34,603 nucleotides of DNA from Acidobacteriota bacterium (GTDB lineage: Bacteria > Acidobacteriota > Terriglobia > Bryobacterales > Bryobacteraceae): assembly GCA_025350695.1 (NCBI GenBank), contig JANXXI010000072.1, forward strand, positions 1-34,603. Direction: 5' to 3'. The first letter of the stretch is position 1. The number at the start of each line of letters is the position of its first letter. The notes under the pieces are model-generated. The model was not told the DNA's origin, ran no database searches, and was given only the letters and a program-made list of their open reading frames with translations. The position numbers and the translations under genes were made by a program. Below, in pieces: positions 7,759 through 17,187 of this stretch.

Positions 7759-8799
7759 TTGCCAACTATGGTGACGATCGCCGTAGACGCAATGGGTGGT
7801 GATCACGCCCCTAAAGCCGAGGTTGAAGGGACGATCAGAGCCGTGCGTCAGTTTCCCGTTCAAGTTATCCTTGTCGGGAAAGAAGATGTTATTCGCGCCG
7901 AACTCGCCCACCATCCTGGTTGGGAGAGCCTGCCAATTCGCATTGTTCATGCCAGTGAAGTGGTCACCATGGATGATTCGGCCGGCAAGTCGCTCCGCAG
8001 CAAGAAAGATTCGTCTATCCGGGTCGCGTGTCGAATGGTGCGCGAGGGCCAAGCCGCGGGTGTAGTCTCCGCCGGCAACACCGGTGCCGTAATGGCCACT
8101 GCCAAAATGGTGCAAGGGGTTGTCTCCGGCATTGACCGCCCTGCGTTAGCTACTGCGTTTCCCACTTTGACCGGCAAGCCCGCCGTCATTGTTGACGTTG
8201 GAGCCAACGTCGATTCGTCACCCGAAATGCTTGCCCAATTTGCCTTAATGGGCCACCTCTACTCGAGGCTGATCTTCAAGGAAGAGCGCCCCCGCGTTGG
8301 TATCCTCTCCATCGGCGAAGAGGAACATAAAGGCAACGAACTTACCCGCTCCGCCTCGGCGCTGCTCAAGACCATGCCCATCAACTTCATCGGCAACGTC
8401 GAAGGGCGCGATGTCTACTCGGGTCTCGCCGATGTCATCGTCTGCGATGGCTTCATCGGCAACGTGGCTCTAAAAGTAAGCGAGGGCCTGGTCGAAGTCA
8501 TCAAGCACATTTTGAAAGAATCGCTGCAATCCAGCATCTCCGGCCAAATCGGCGCGGTCTTCTCCCGCTCGGCATTTAATACTTTCAAAAAACGTCTGGA
8601 CTACACTGAATACGGCGGGGCTCCCTTGCTTGGGGTCAAAGGAGTTACGATCATCTCTCACGGTCGTTCCAACGCCAACGCCATGAAAAATGCCATCCGC
8701 GTTGCATCGGAATTCGCCAGCGAGCATCTAAATAAGATGCTGCATGACAGCCTCAACGAATGGAATCGCAAGGGCAAGGGTCAGTCAGCCGCGGATTAA
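7759..8799 (+). CDS. plsX: Phosphate acyltransferase PlsX
   Basis: The product is 346 aa. PlsX makes acyl-phosphate from acyl-ACP, the first step of the PlsX-PlsY route to phosphatidic acid, at the inner face of the membrane. Family landmarks are [18 protein letters not shown] at the start, then [16 protein letters not shown], then [18 protein letters not shown], and later [12 protein letters not shown] and [18 protein letters not shown] (7750-7753) is five bases before the TTG at 7759 and 14 before an ATG at 7768; the TTG is preferred on spacing, but the second start would lose only three residues. It is third in the yceD-rpmF-plsX operon, and the dsbD start follows its stop by one base. Confidence 0.95.
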   Translation: MPTMVTIAVDAMGGDHAPKAEVEGTIRAVRQFPVQVILVGKEDVIRAELAHHPGWESLPIRIVHASEVVTMDDSAGKSLRSKKDSSIRVACRMVREGQAAGVVSAGNTGAVMATAKMVQGVVSGIDRPALATAFPTLTGKPAVIVDVGANVDSSPEMLAQFALMGHLYSRLIFKEERPRVGILSIGEEEHKGNELTRSASALLKTMPINFIGNVEGRDVYSGLADVIVCDGFIGNVALKVSEGLVEVIKHILKESLQSSISGQIGAVFSRSAFNTFKKRLDYTEYGGAPLLGVKGVTIISHGRSNANAMKNAIRVASEFASEHLNKMLHDSLNEWNRKGKGQSAAD

Positions 8800-8800
8800 T

Positions 8801-10669
8801 GTGAATTTCCAACGCACCATCGTCGCCTTCGTCCTCGCGATCCCCCTCGCCGCTCAGCCCCAGAATCCTGTCCAGTGGAAGCTGACTCCGCAAACCGATA
8901 GAGTCCCGCCCGGTTCGACCGTAATTCTCAAGCTTCAAGCCAAAGTCGACCTAGGCTGGCATCTGTATTCGATGACTACGCCGAAAGGTGGAGCCCCGGC
9001 CACCAAGATCGCCGTCGCTGAAAATCCCGCCGTCATTTTCACCAAGTTCTATCAACAGAAACCGGAATCGCGTCTCGATCCCAACTTCGGAGTCCAAACC
9101 GAAAGCTACGAGCATGAGGCCGAGTTCCTCATCGAAGCGGCCGTCGCCTCCAATGCCGCCTCGGGTCCGCTCGAACTGACGGCTCAACTCCGTTACAGCG
9201 TCTGCTCGGAAACGCAGTGTCTGCCCCAGCGTAAATCAGTTTCAACGTCGCTTACGATCGATCCGGCCGTCCCCAAGTCCGCGGCATTCACGATTCCAGC
9301 AGGCTATCAAACGGTAGACCCCTCGGGCCCCAAACAGTCGCAATCTACGGTACCGGCCCCACTGGCCCCCGATGCCAATCCGGGTTTCGGCTCCTTCCTC
9401 CTGCTAGCCTTCAGCCTCGGTCTAGCCTCCATCTTCACCCCCTGCGTCTTCCCCATGATTCCCTTCACCGTCGGAGCTTTCATGGATCAAAAGGAAGGCG
9501 GCTGGACTCGAGCCCTAGTCTTCTGCCTCGGCATCATCTTCATGTTCACCGCCCTCGGCTTCGGCTTGACGCTGATCCTCGGCCCCTTCGCCGTAAAGAA
9601 CCTAAGCGCTAACCCCTGGGTGAACGGCTTCACCGCCCTGATCTTCCTAGCCTTCGGCCTAAGCCTGCTCGGCGCTTTTGAGCTAACTCTGCCCTACGCT
9701 CTAGTCAACAAAATGAACGCCGCCTCGGGACGAGGCGGTTACGTCGGAGCATTGCTCGCCGGCTTCACTTTCACGCTCACCTCGTTTGCCTGCGTCGGCC
9801 CGTTCATGGGAACATTACTCGCCGCCTCAGTCGGGGGCGATAAGCTCCAACCCGTCCTTGGTATGGCCGCCTTCGCCACTGGCCTCGCCCTTCCATTCTT
9901 CTTCCTCGCGCTGTTCCCCGGCCTTCTCCGAAAGATGCCCCGCGGCGGCGATTGGCTCATGCGCGTTAAAGTCGTGATGGGTTTCATCGTCCTCGCCTGG
10001 ATGCTGAAGTACGTAAGCAACATCGATTCGGTCCTTCAACTCGGCCTCCTCCCGCGCGACCGCTTCCTGGCTCTATGGATCGTTCTCTTTGCCCTACCCG
10101 GAACATATCTTCTTGGCTGGTTGCCGCTAGAAGGAATCAGTCGCGATGAAAAGCTCAGCGTCACTCGCTTGCTGCTCGGCGCCGCTTTCCTCGCATTCGC
10201 GATAGGCCTAATCCCCGGCATGCTCGGCTCACCTCTAGGCGAACTCGATGGCTTGATTCCAGCCGCTAGCCAATCCGCCGGTTCAGCCAAGGGCGGCGCC
10301 GGTCTCGACTTCATCAAGGACGATTACCCTCGTGCCCTCGCCGAAGCCAAGCGCCAAAACAAACTCCTGTTTCTCGAATTCACCGGCTACGCTTGCAGCA
10401 ACTGCAAATGGATGAAGGCCAACATGTTCCCCAAGCCGGAAATTCAATCTGCTCTCAGCAAGCTTGTGCTGGTGGAACTCTACACCGATGGCTCTGAACC
10501 CATCAACGATCAAAACGCCAAAATGCAAGAGGCGCGCTTCAACACAGTCGCCACACCGCTCTACGTAATCGTCGACGGTGAAGACAAAGTGCTAGCCACC
10601 TTCCCCGGATCTACTCGCGATACTGCGGCCTTCCTTAAATTCCTCCAGACAGGCCAACCTGCACAATGA
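8801..10669 (+). CDS. dsbD: Thiol:disulfide interchange protein DsbD
   Basis: The product is 622 aa. DsbD carries electrons from cytoplasmic thioredoxin across the membrane to periplasmic reductases. All three parts are present. After a signal peptide there is an N-terminal alpha domain with the redox pair in SVCSETQCLPQ (about residue 133). The eight-helix core has paired cysteines in IFTPCVFPMIPFTVGAFMD and TSFACVGPFMG. The C-terminal thioredoxin-like domain has the CSNC site (Cys532 and Cys535) in FLEFTGYACSNCKWMK. The GTG at 8801 is chosen because the signal peptide begins there; an earlier start would lie inside plsX. The start is one base after the plsX stop, suggesting coupling, and the last four bases overlap the M28 peptidase gene. 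Confidence 0.93.
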   Translation: MNFQRTIVAFVLAIPLAAQPQNPVQWKLTPQTDRVPPGSTVILKLQAKVDLGWHLYSMTTPKGGAPATKIAVAENPAVIFTKFYQQKPESRLDPNFGVQTESYEHEAEFLIEAAVASNAASGPLELTAQLRYSVCSETQCLPQRKSVSTSLTIDPAVPKSAAFTIPAGYQTVDPSGPKQSQSTVPAPLAPDANPGFGSFLLLAFSLGLASIFTPCVFPMIPFTVGAFMDQKEGGWTRALVFCLGIIFMFTALGFGLTLILGPFAVKNLSANPWVNGFTALIFLAFGLSLLGAFELTLPYALVNKMNAASGRGGYVGALLAGFTFTLTSFACVGPFMGTLLAASVGGDKLQPVLGMAAFATGLALPFFFLALFPGLLRKMPRGGDWLMRVKVVMGFIVLAWMLKYVSNIDSVLQLGLLPRDRFLALWIVLFALPGTYLLGWLPLEGISRDEKLSVTRLLLGAAFLAFAIGLIPGMLGSPLGELDGLIPAASQSAGSAKGGAGLDFIKDDYPRALAEAKRQNKLLFLEFTGYACSNCKWMKANMFPKPEIQSALSKLVLVELYTDGSEPINDQNAKMQEARFNTVATPLYVIVDGEDKVLATFPGSTRDTAAFLKFLQTGQPAQ

Positions 10670-12786
10670 TCTTCCGTCTTTCCCTCCTGCTGCTTCTAGT
10701 CCTTCCACTAACAGCCCAGGAACCGATTCGCGGCTTCACGCCCGCTAGCGCTAAACACGAACTAGAGCTGGAATCAAAAGCGATCGCCTCCATCGACGCC
10801 GCGCGCATCGGCCAACACATCAAGACCATGTCCGCCAAGCCGCACGCCGCCGGCTCCGCCGCATCGAAGGAAGTGGCTAATTACGCGCTCGAACAATTCC
10901 GTAAATCGGGCCTCGACGTTCGCATCGAAACCTTTGAGGCTCTGCTGCCCTACCCGGTGGAACGGGTCCTTGAAATGGTTGCCCCCGTCCGACATAAGTT
11001 TCGTCTTACCGAACCGATCCTCAAAGAAGACCCTGATTCCTCCGACGCCCATCAGCTTCCCAGCTACAATGCCTACTCCGCTTCGGGCGAAGTCACAGCA
11101 CCTGTTATTTACGTAAACTACGGTGTTCCAGAGGATTACGAATATCTGAAGAAGATCGGCGTTGACGTCCGCGGTAAGATTGTGTTGGCTCGATACGGTA
11201 AAAGCTGGCGGGGAACCAAACCTAAAGTGGCTGCCGAAAACGGAGCCGTGGCATGTCTGATCTATTCTGACCCGAAAGACGACGGCTATTGGAAAGGCGA
11301 CGTCTATCCCGCTGGTCCATTCCGTCCGGCGCAAGGCGTGCAACGCGGCAGTGTAATGGATATGCCGCTTTACGTTGGCGACCCACTTACGCCCGGCTGG
11401 GCTTCCGAACCCGGTGGCAAAAAGCTGGCTATTAAAGACGCCCAGACGTTGATGACAATTCCGGTGATGCCGATCAGCTACGGCGACGCGAAGCCGATCC
11501 TGGAAAAATTGGAGGGCCCCGTTGCCCCCGATGATTGGCGCGGCGCGCTGCCTTTCACTTATCACATCGGCGCAGGCCCGTCGAAGGTTCATCTGCGCTT
11601 GAAGCTCGATAACGGCATCCGTCCGATTCATAACGTAATCGCCACCATCCCCGGGCAAACGGCCGATCAATGGGTCATCTACGGTAACCACCACGATGCT
11701 TGGGTTAACGGCGCGCACGATCCAATAAGCGGAGCCGCGGTGGTTCTTGAAACTGCTCACGTACTTGGCGCCCTGAAGAAAACCGGATGGAAACCGAAAA
11801 GGACCATCGTGTTTACCTTGTGGGATGCCGAGGAGTTCGGTCTCGTGGGCTCCACGGAATGGGTGGAAAAGCACCGCGACGAGCTGCGCGCGAAGGCCGT
11901 GCTGTACATCAATTCCGACACCAACGGCCGAGGGAGTCTGGGCGCTGGTGGTTCTTATTCCCTTGAGCAATTCATGGAGCAGGTCGCCCGAGATGTAAAG
12001 GACCCTGAGTCCGGCAAGAGTTTGCTTCACTCGTCAATGCGAGCCGTGACTCGCACTCCGGCCGCCGATCCGAACGCCCATCTGATTCTGAAGCTGGAAC
12101 CGCTTGGCGCTGGTTCTGATTACGTGGCGTTCTTCCATTTTGCCGGTGTGCCCAGCTTAAACTTAGGCTTCGCGGATCCTAGTGGCGGTGGCGTGTATCA
12201 TTCTATTTATGATTCCTACGCTTGGTACACGCGCTTTGGAGACAAGAATTTCGTGTACGGCAAAGCGCTAACCGAGGTAATGTCGCGCACCATTTTGCGA
12301 ATGGCTGAATCGCAAGTCCTGCCCTTTGAGTTCGGCCGCCTCGCTTCAACCATCAGGCAGCACGTTGACGAAATAGAAAAACTTGCCGGCCAATTGAACT
12401 CGAAGATCGATTGGCAAACTGCAAAAGCGGAACTAACCCGCATGGCCGAACTCTCGAAATTGTTCGAGACGCAAATGGCTCGCCTAACAGCTGTGTCCGC
12501 CAACGGAAACGGTGCATTGACTAGTGCGAACGCAACACTAGCCAGAGCCGAGCAATCGTTACAAGCCACTAACGGATTGCCCGACCGCAGTTGGTACAAG
12601 AACGTGCTGAGCGCACCAGGCATGTACACCGGCTATGGCGCAAAGACGCTGCCGGGTGTAAGGGAAGCAGTCGACCGCAAGCGATGGAGCGAAGCAAACG
12701 AGCAAGCGAAAGTCTTGGGCGCAGTACTCAAGAAATTCAACAACACGTTAGAAGAAGTAACCACCCAATTCGACCGAATTCACTAG
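10666..12786 (+). CDS. Secreted M28 metallopeptidase, glutamate carboxypeptidase II (PSMA)-like
   Basis: The product is 706 aa, close to the length of human GCPII. A signal peptide (MIFRLSLLLLLVLPLTAQ) indicates export. A protease-associated domain lies at about residues 120-300, the M28 peptidase core at about 310-540, and a transferrin-receptor-like dimerisation domain after that. The five zinc ligands are visible: His342 (GNHHDAW), Asp352 (HDPISG), Glu390 with the general-base Glu389 (WDAEEFG), Asp418 (INSDT) and His512 (YHSIYDSY). It should cleave C-terminal acidic residues from short peptides in the periplasm or outside. Its ATG overlaps the dsbD stop by four bases (ATGA), implying coupled translation, although no functional link to DsbD is known. 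Confidence 0.93.
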   Translation: MIFRLSLLLLLVLPLTAQEPIRGFTPASAKHELELESKAIASIDAARIGQHIKTMSAKPHAAGSAASKEVANYALEQFRKSGLDVRIETFEALLPYPVERVLEMVAPVRHKFRLTEPILKEDPDSSDAHQLPSYNAYSASGEVTAPVIYVNYGVPEDYEYLKKIGVDVRGKIVLARYGKSWRGTKPKVAAENGAVACLIYSDPKDDGYWKGDVYPAGPFRPAQGVQRGSVMDMPLYVGDPLTPGWASEPGGKKLAIKDAQTLMTIPVMPISYGDAKPILEKLEGPVAPDDWRGALPFTYHIGAGPSKVHLRLKLDNGIRPIHNVIATIPGQTADQWVIYGNHHDAWVNGAHDPISGAAVVLETAHVLGALKKTGWKPKRTIVFTLWDAEEFGLVGSTEWVEKHRDELRAKAVLYINSDTNGRGSLGAGGSYSLEQFMEQVARDVKDPESGKSLLHSSMRAVTRTPAADPNAHLILKLEPLGAGSDYVAFFHFAGVPSLNLGFADPSGGGVYHSIYDSYAWYTRFGDKNFVYGKALTEVMSRTILRMAESQVLPFEFGRLASTIRQHVDEIEKLAGQLNSKIDWQTAKAELTRMAELSKLFETQMARLTAVSANGNGALTSANATLARAEQSLQATNGLPDRSWYKNVLSAPGMYTGYGAKTLPGVREAVDRKRWSEANEQAKVLGAVLKKFNNTLEEVTTQFDRIH

Positions 12787-12805
12787 GAAGCCCGTGTGCC
12801 GTAGG

Positions 12806-12843
12806 GCGGAACCACTGTTCCGCGGTCGACCTCCTGGTCGACC
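12806..12843. repeat. Two adjacent perfect hairpins in the intergenic spacer
   Basis: GCGGAAC (12806-12812) pairs with GTTCCGC (12817-12823) around loop CACT. Directly after it, GGTCGACC (12824-12831) pairs with a second GGTCGACC (12836-12843) around TCCT. No T-run follows. The second hairpin resembles the GCCGACC/GGTCGGC hairpin at 25296-25312. Its place between convergent genes fits a dispersed palindromic element or a two-way transcription barrier. Confidence 0.6.
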
Positions 12844-12962
12844 TGTCCAGGAACCGGAATCACATCGAACGAAGAAGCATTTTCCCACCTGGATTCAACA
12901 CTCCAGCACTACCCAAAAAGTAACTTTCACCAACTTCGCGCTAAAACTTAAGCATGAAGCGC

Positions 12963-13880
12963 CTACCCATTAGCAGCCAACAACGCCCGCGCCACCGGTC
13001 CAAGTTGCTCCAATTTAGCTTCCGAAAGGTCCCCCAAAAACGGCAGCACGCCCCCGGTCGAAGCAATCCCCGCCAACTCCAGGGCATGATGCAACACCGG
13101 AGCCGGACCCCAAGCATCGCGCAGGTCCTCATGCGGAATGAACTTCGCCCGCAGCGCCACCGCGTCCGAATATTCCCCAGCCCGGCAGTACTCAAAAATG
13201 CGCTGACTCAACCGAGGCGCCACACAAACCGACCCGCTCGTAAACGCAGGCAACTTCCAATCCTGCATATGGACAATCGCCGGACGCTCGCCAATGCCGC
13301 TGATTACATACTTACGATCCACGCGCTTCAGAAGCCCCTCAAGATAAGCATCCTCGCGCGGGTCTTTACGCACAACGGCATACTTCAAGCCAACCCCAAC
13401 GCCCGAATCAATCAGGCGGCCAATCGCGTCCATCCCCTTTTCTCTATCACCGCCAAAGTTCGATTCGTCCTTCACGTACAGCAGCAGCGGTTTGCCCAGC
13501 ACTTGAGCCACTTCGCGGTACCCAGCCTCCAGCCCCGCAGCCGTGCGAGGGTCGCCACAAGGCAACATCATCGCGCAAGCGAAACTAGTATTTCGCAGCC
13601 GCTCAGCCTGCTCCATCGCGCGGCCAAAACTCGGCCCAATGCTGGGGATCACAAGGTACCGGTCAATGTAGGAGGAAAGCCACTCAACCATCACATCGTA
13701 ATCGCGCTGGCCAATGTGATACAGCAGGGCATTGCCCCCATACAAAAATCTGGTGATCCCGCCAGATGCTATGTGGGCCACAATCCTGTCGTTTTCCAGA
13801 GGATCCATCGTACGCGCCGCGTCGCGCCGCCGTGCCAAGGGTGGTACCGAAATCACGCCATGCAAATCTTCTATCTTCAT
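12963..13880 (-). CDS. Dihydrodipicolinate synthase family protein (DapA/NAL-type aldolase)
   Basis: The product is 305 aa, typical for this TIM-barrel lyase family. The Schiff-base lysine is probably Lys166 in GVGVGLKYAVV, and Tyr135 in KPLLLYVKDES occupies the catalytic tyrosine position. The usual glycine-threonine-threonine-glutamate motif near residue 45 is changed to RFLYGGNALLYH, so it is unlikely to be true DapA; a pyruvate-dependent aldolase or dehydratase acting on sugar acids is more likely. The ATG at 13880 starts the conserved region (MKIEDLHGVISVP). The gene is divergent from the cytochrome/DUF1549 gene with 38 bp between the starts, so they may share control. Confidence 0.85.
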   Translation of the reverse strand: MKIEDLHGVISVPPLARRRDAARTMDPLENDRIVAHIASGGITRFLYGGNALLYHIGQRDYDVMVEWLSSYIDRYLVIPSIGPSFGRAMEQAERLRNTSFACAMMLPCGDPRTAAGLEAGYREVAQVLGKPLLLYVKDESNFGGDREKGMDAIGRLIDSGVGVGLKYAVVRKDPREDAYLEGLLKRVDRKYVISGIGERPAIVHMQDWKLPAFTSGSVCVAPRLSQRIFEYCRAGEYSDAVALRAKFIPHEDLRDAWGPAPVLHHALELAGIASTGGVLPFLGDLSEAKLEQLGPVARALLAANG

Positions 13881-13918
13881 AAAACCCGTCCACGATACAA
13901 TCAAGGCAAGCCCTGAGT

Positions 13919-16900
13919 ATGCGGTATTCACTCCTATTTTTCGTTTGCTTCTTTATTGGAGCACAAACGGTCGAAGCCCAACCCGTCGACTTTGCGCGGG
14001 ACGTCTTCCCCATTTTCCAAGCACGCTGCGCCGCCTGTCACGGACCGAAAAGCCAGATGGGGCAACTGCGTCTTGATGCAAAAGCGATCTTCGAACGCGG
14101 GGGCACGTCGGGTTTGCCCGTCGTCGCCGGCAAGCCGGATGAAAGTCTCTTGGTTCGACGGATCCTAGCCTCCAACGGCATGTCGATCATGCCACCGATG
14201 GGCGAAAGACTGAGCTCCGAAAATGTGGACGTGATCCGCCGTTGGGTCGGGCAAGGGGCCACATGGCCGCAGGGCGTCGGAGCCGACGTCACGGAGGTCT
14301 CCCGGCACTGGTCGTACAATCGACCACTGGCATCCACGCATCGCGGTCGCGTGTATAACATTGATGATTTCATAAGGGAGAAGCTAGCGGCCGTCGGCAT
14401 GAAGCCCTCGGCACGGGCGCCAAAGGAGTCCTTGATTCGCCGTCTGAGCCTGGATCTAACTGGCCTGCCACCTACACCATCCGAGGTTGATGCATTCCTC
14501 AAAGACAATGATTCCGGCGCCTATGGGCGAGTGGTGGACCGCTTGCTGGCCTCACCACACTACGGCGAGCGCTGGGCGCAAATGTGGCTCGACCTGGCTC
14601 GCTATGCCGATACCAACGGCTATGAATCCGATGAGCCCCGAACCAATTGGGCATGGCGTGATTGGGTCATCAAGGCATTCAATCGCAACATGCCATTCAA
14701 TCAGTTCACGATCGAACAACTAGCTGGCGACCTTTTACCGAATCCGACTGAGGATCAACTGATCGCCACCGGCTACCATCGCAACACGTTGGTTAATTCC
14801 GAAGGTGGCGCAAAAGACGACGAATTCCGCGATGCCGCCATCAAGGACCGTTTGGAGAACACCTCCACCGTATGGCTGGGCAGCACCATTGCCTGCGCCC
14901 AGTGCCACGACCATAAGTACGATCCGTTCAGCATGAAGGATTACTACCGCCTCTATGCGTTTTTCAACAGCACCAGCGAATCGTCGATAGCCGTTAATGA
15001 CGAGCTGAAAATCTTTCTTGGTGACAAGCAGGAGTTAGAGCGGCGAAAGGCGCAACTGGCGCCTCTTGAAAAAGTGCTCGAAACCACAACTCCGGAAATC
15101 GCCTTGTCCCGGGCAAAATGGGTCGCCGATTTCAAGACAAACCTTCCAGTGGTCGAAAAGGCTTGGCTGCCGTTGGGCGAAGCTTCCGCCGCAACGGCTG
15201 TGTTTCAAACCAACCTCCGGCGGCTGTCCGCGTTGAAGCTATCGGGCGACCCGAAGCAATCGCTTCAGCTTGAGACTTACACACCTGCCGAGTGGGCCGA
15301 ACAGCAGCGACTGGAAGCTAAAAAACTGAAGTGGAGTAATTGGTACCTGGCCGGTCCATTCGAAGGCTTCACGGTGGAAGAAGCGCACAGCACTGCCTGG
15401 CCGCCGGAGAAGGGCGTGGACCTCAAGGCGAAGTACGACAATGGCCGCATTGAATGGGTTGAGAAGCCGAAATATCCGGATGGCGAGTTCCGAATTCTTG
15501 ATGGTTACAATTGCGCCAGTTATCTTTACCGCATGGTCATCGCCGAAGAAGCACAAGTGGTTCGTGTTCGAGTGGGCAGTGATCTCGGTGTAGCCGTCTT
15601 CGTAAACGGCAAAAAGGTCAAGCAAACAGGAACGCTTGAAAAACTTTCACAAGACGACGGTTTGCTTGCGTTAGACCTCAAGGCAGGCAAGAACGAAATT
15701 TTACTTAAGTACACGAATGGCCCTGGTTACTACCGATATTTCTTCCAGCATTATGACGGTTTGGAGCATGAGCATTTACGCCCGCTGCAACCAGCCAAGA
15801 ACGGAATTCGCGCGCTTGCAAAGCCTGTAATTTCCAATGAACCGCTTGTGGTTCGGCTTCGTTTCCAAGGGAAGGAAAAGGCACAGAAGGTTGAGGCCGG
15901 CGCGTTCTCGGACGAAGAGCTTGAATTGCTCTTGGCCCCTGCTGAGGCAAAGAAAGCGCTACTACAGCAAAACCGCACGGATGAAGAAGAGAAGCTGATT
16001 GCGGGGCACTACTTGACCATTGCGCCATCGCTCGCCGAGACACGCAGGCAATATGCGGGCTTGAAAAAAGAGTTCGACGAATTCTTCCGCAAGCATTCCA
16101 CCACGTCGATGATCATGAAGGAACTCCCCAAGCCGCGGGACACCTTCCTGCAGAGTCGGGGTAATTTTCTAACCAAGCTTGACCAGGTTACCGCCGGCGT
16201 CCCCAGCGTGCTTCCTCAACTTGACAAAAACCTGCCGGGTAACCGCCTGACTCTGGCGCGGTGGCTCGTTTCTGAAGCCAATCCGCTGACGGGTCGCGTA
16301 GTCGTAAACCACTTCTGGCGAGCCATCTTCGGACAGGGGCTAGTCAAAACCGGTGACGATTTCGGCAAGCAGGGCGATGCGCCTTCGCATCCGGAACTGC
16401 TTGACCAGTTAGCAGTGACGTTTACTTCAGATTGGGATGTAAAGCAACTTCTCAAGCAGATTGTCTTGTCTGAAACCTATCAACAGTCGTCCCGAGTCAC
16501 ACCGGAGTTGCTCGAAAAAGATCCCGACAACAAGCTGCTTTCACGCGCCTCGCGAATGCGTCTGACTGCGGAAGGCATACGCGATGCCGCCCTCGAAGCA
16601 AGCGGTCTGCTCTCCCACAAGATCGGCGGCGAAAGCGTTTTCCCGCCCATGCCCGCCAGCGTGTTTGAAAACTTCTTTATTGAAAGCGGCATTCAAGCGT
16701 GGCCAACATCAACGGGTGAAGATCGCTACCGTCGCGGTATGTACACCTTCTACAAACGCACCGGCGTTTATCCAGCCTTCATGACGTTCGACGCTCCGGA
16801 ACGGAACGTTTGCACGGTGGATCGGCCACGCTCAAACACGCCTCTGCAAGCCTTGACTACGCTTAACGATCAGGTCTTCATTGAAGCTGCCGGAGCACTG

Positions 16901-17182
16901 GCGCGCCGCATGATAACCACGGCCACAACCCCGCATGACCGCATCGAATACGGCTTCATGCTATCCACCGCACGTAAGCCTTCCAGTAAAGAATTGCAGT
17001 CGCTGTTGAACTTGTTCGAAAAGTCGGCGGCGCGCTACAAGCAAGATGCCGATGCTTCGCGCCAACTTGTGACCTCCAGCCTGATCCCGCCACCGCCTGG
17101 CGTAACGGCAAATGAAATGGCCCCGTGGATCGTGGTCTCCAATGTGTTGTTGAATCTGGACGAAGCAGTAACGAAGGAATAA
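13919..17182 (+). CDS. Secreted cytochrome c / DUF1549 / DUF1553 protein (PSD1 type)
   Basis: The product is 1,087 aa. A signal peptide (MRYSLLFFVCFFIGAQ) is followed by a planctomycete-type cytochrome c domain with the haem motif Cys37-x-x-Cys40-His41 and a candidate axial Met at 91 or 94. DUF1549 spans about residues 145-350 and holds a second CAQCH motif (DHKYDP follows). About residues 470-630 form a beta-rich insert (WYLAGPFEGF and VRVGSDLGVAVFVNGKKV) resembling a PA14 or galactose-binding module. DUF1553 covers about 770-1040 (NRLTLARWLVSEANPLTGR, and VDRPRSNTPLQAL). The enzymatic role of these families is not established; they often occur next to DUF1501 genes, as here, and near polysaccharide degradation genes. 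This gene leads the + strand run that reaches 21.6 kb. Confidence 0.92.
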   Translation: MRYSLLFFVCFFIGAQTVEAQPVDFARDVFPIFQARCAACHGPKSQMGQLRLDAKAIFERGGTSGLPVVAGKPDESLLVRRILASNGMSIMPPMGERLSSENVDVIRRWVGQGATWPQGVGADVTEVSRHWSYNRPLASTHRGRVYNIDDFIREKLAAVGMKPSARAPKESLIRRLSLDLTGLPPTPSEVDAFLKDNDSGAYGRVVDRLLASPHYGERWAQMWLDLARYADTNGYESDEPRTNWAWRDWVIKAFNRNMPFNQFTIEQLAGDLLPNPTEDQLIATGYHRNTLVNSEGGAKDDEFRDAAIKDRLENTSTVWLGSTIACAQCHDHKYDPFSMKDYYRLYAFFNSTSESSIAVNDELKIFLGDKQELERRKAQLAPLEKVLETTTPEIALSRAKWVADFKTNLPVVEKAWLPLGEASAATAVFQTNLRRLSALKLSGDPKQSLQLETYTPAEWAEQQRLEAKKLKWSNWYLAGPFEGFTVEEAHSTAWPPEKGVDLKAKYDNGRIEWVEKPKYPDGEFRILDGYNCASYLYRMVIAEEAQVVRVRVGSDLGVAVFVNGKKVKQTGTLEKLSQDDGLLALDLKAGKNEILLKYTNGPGYYRYFFQHYDGLEHEHLRPLQPAKNGIRALAKPVISNEPLVVRLRFQGKEKAQKVEAGAFSDEELELLLAPAEAKKALLQQNRTDEEEKLIAGHYLTIAPSLAETRRQYAGLKKEFDEFFRKHSTTSMIMKELPKPRDTFLQSRGNFLTKLDQVTAGVPSVLPQLDKNLPGNRLTLARWLVSEANPLTGRVVVNHFWRAIFGQGLVKTGDDFGKQGDAPSHPELLDQLAVTFTSDWDVKQLLKQIVLSETYQQSSRVTPELLEKDPDNKLLSRASRMRLTAEGIRDAALEASGLLSHKIGGESVFPPMPASVFENFFIESGIQAWPTSTGEDRYRRGMYTFYKRTGVYPAFMTFDAPERNVCTVDRPRSNTPLQALTTLNDQVFIEAAGALARRMITTATTPHDRIEYGFMLSTARKPSSKELQSLLNLFEKSAARYKQDADASRQLVTSSLIPPPPGVTANEMAPWIVVSNVLLNLDEAVTKE

Positions 17183-17187
17183 TGCCA

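Noticed and set aside
10774-12030. A 418-codon open frame antisense to the M28 peptidase gene
   Set aside because: It lies wholly opposite a gene with all catalytic motifs intact; its translation has no domain pattern and is a by-product of codon bias.
12954-13916. A 320-codon open frame opposite the DHDPS-like gene
   Set aside because: The minus-strand product has clear family features; the + strand translation is His/Arg/Gln-rich and unpatterned.
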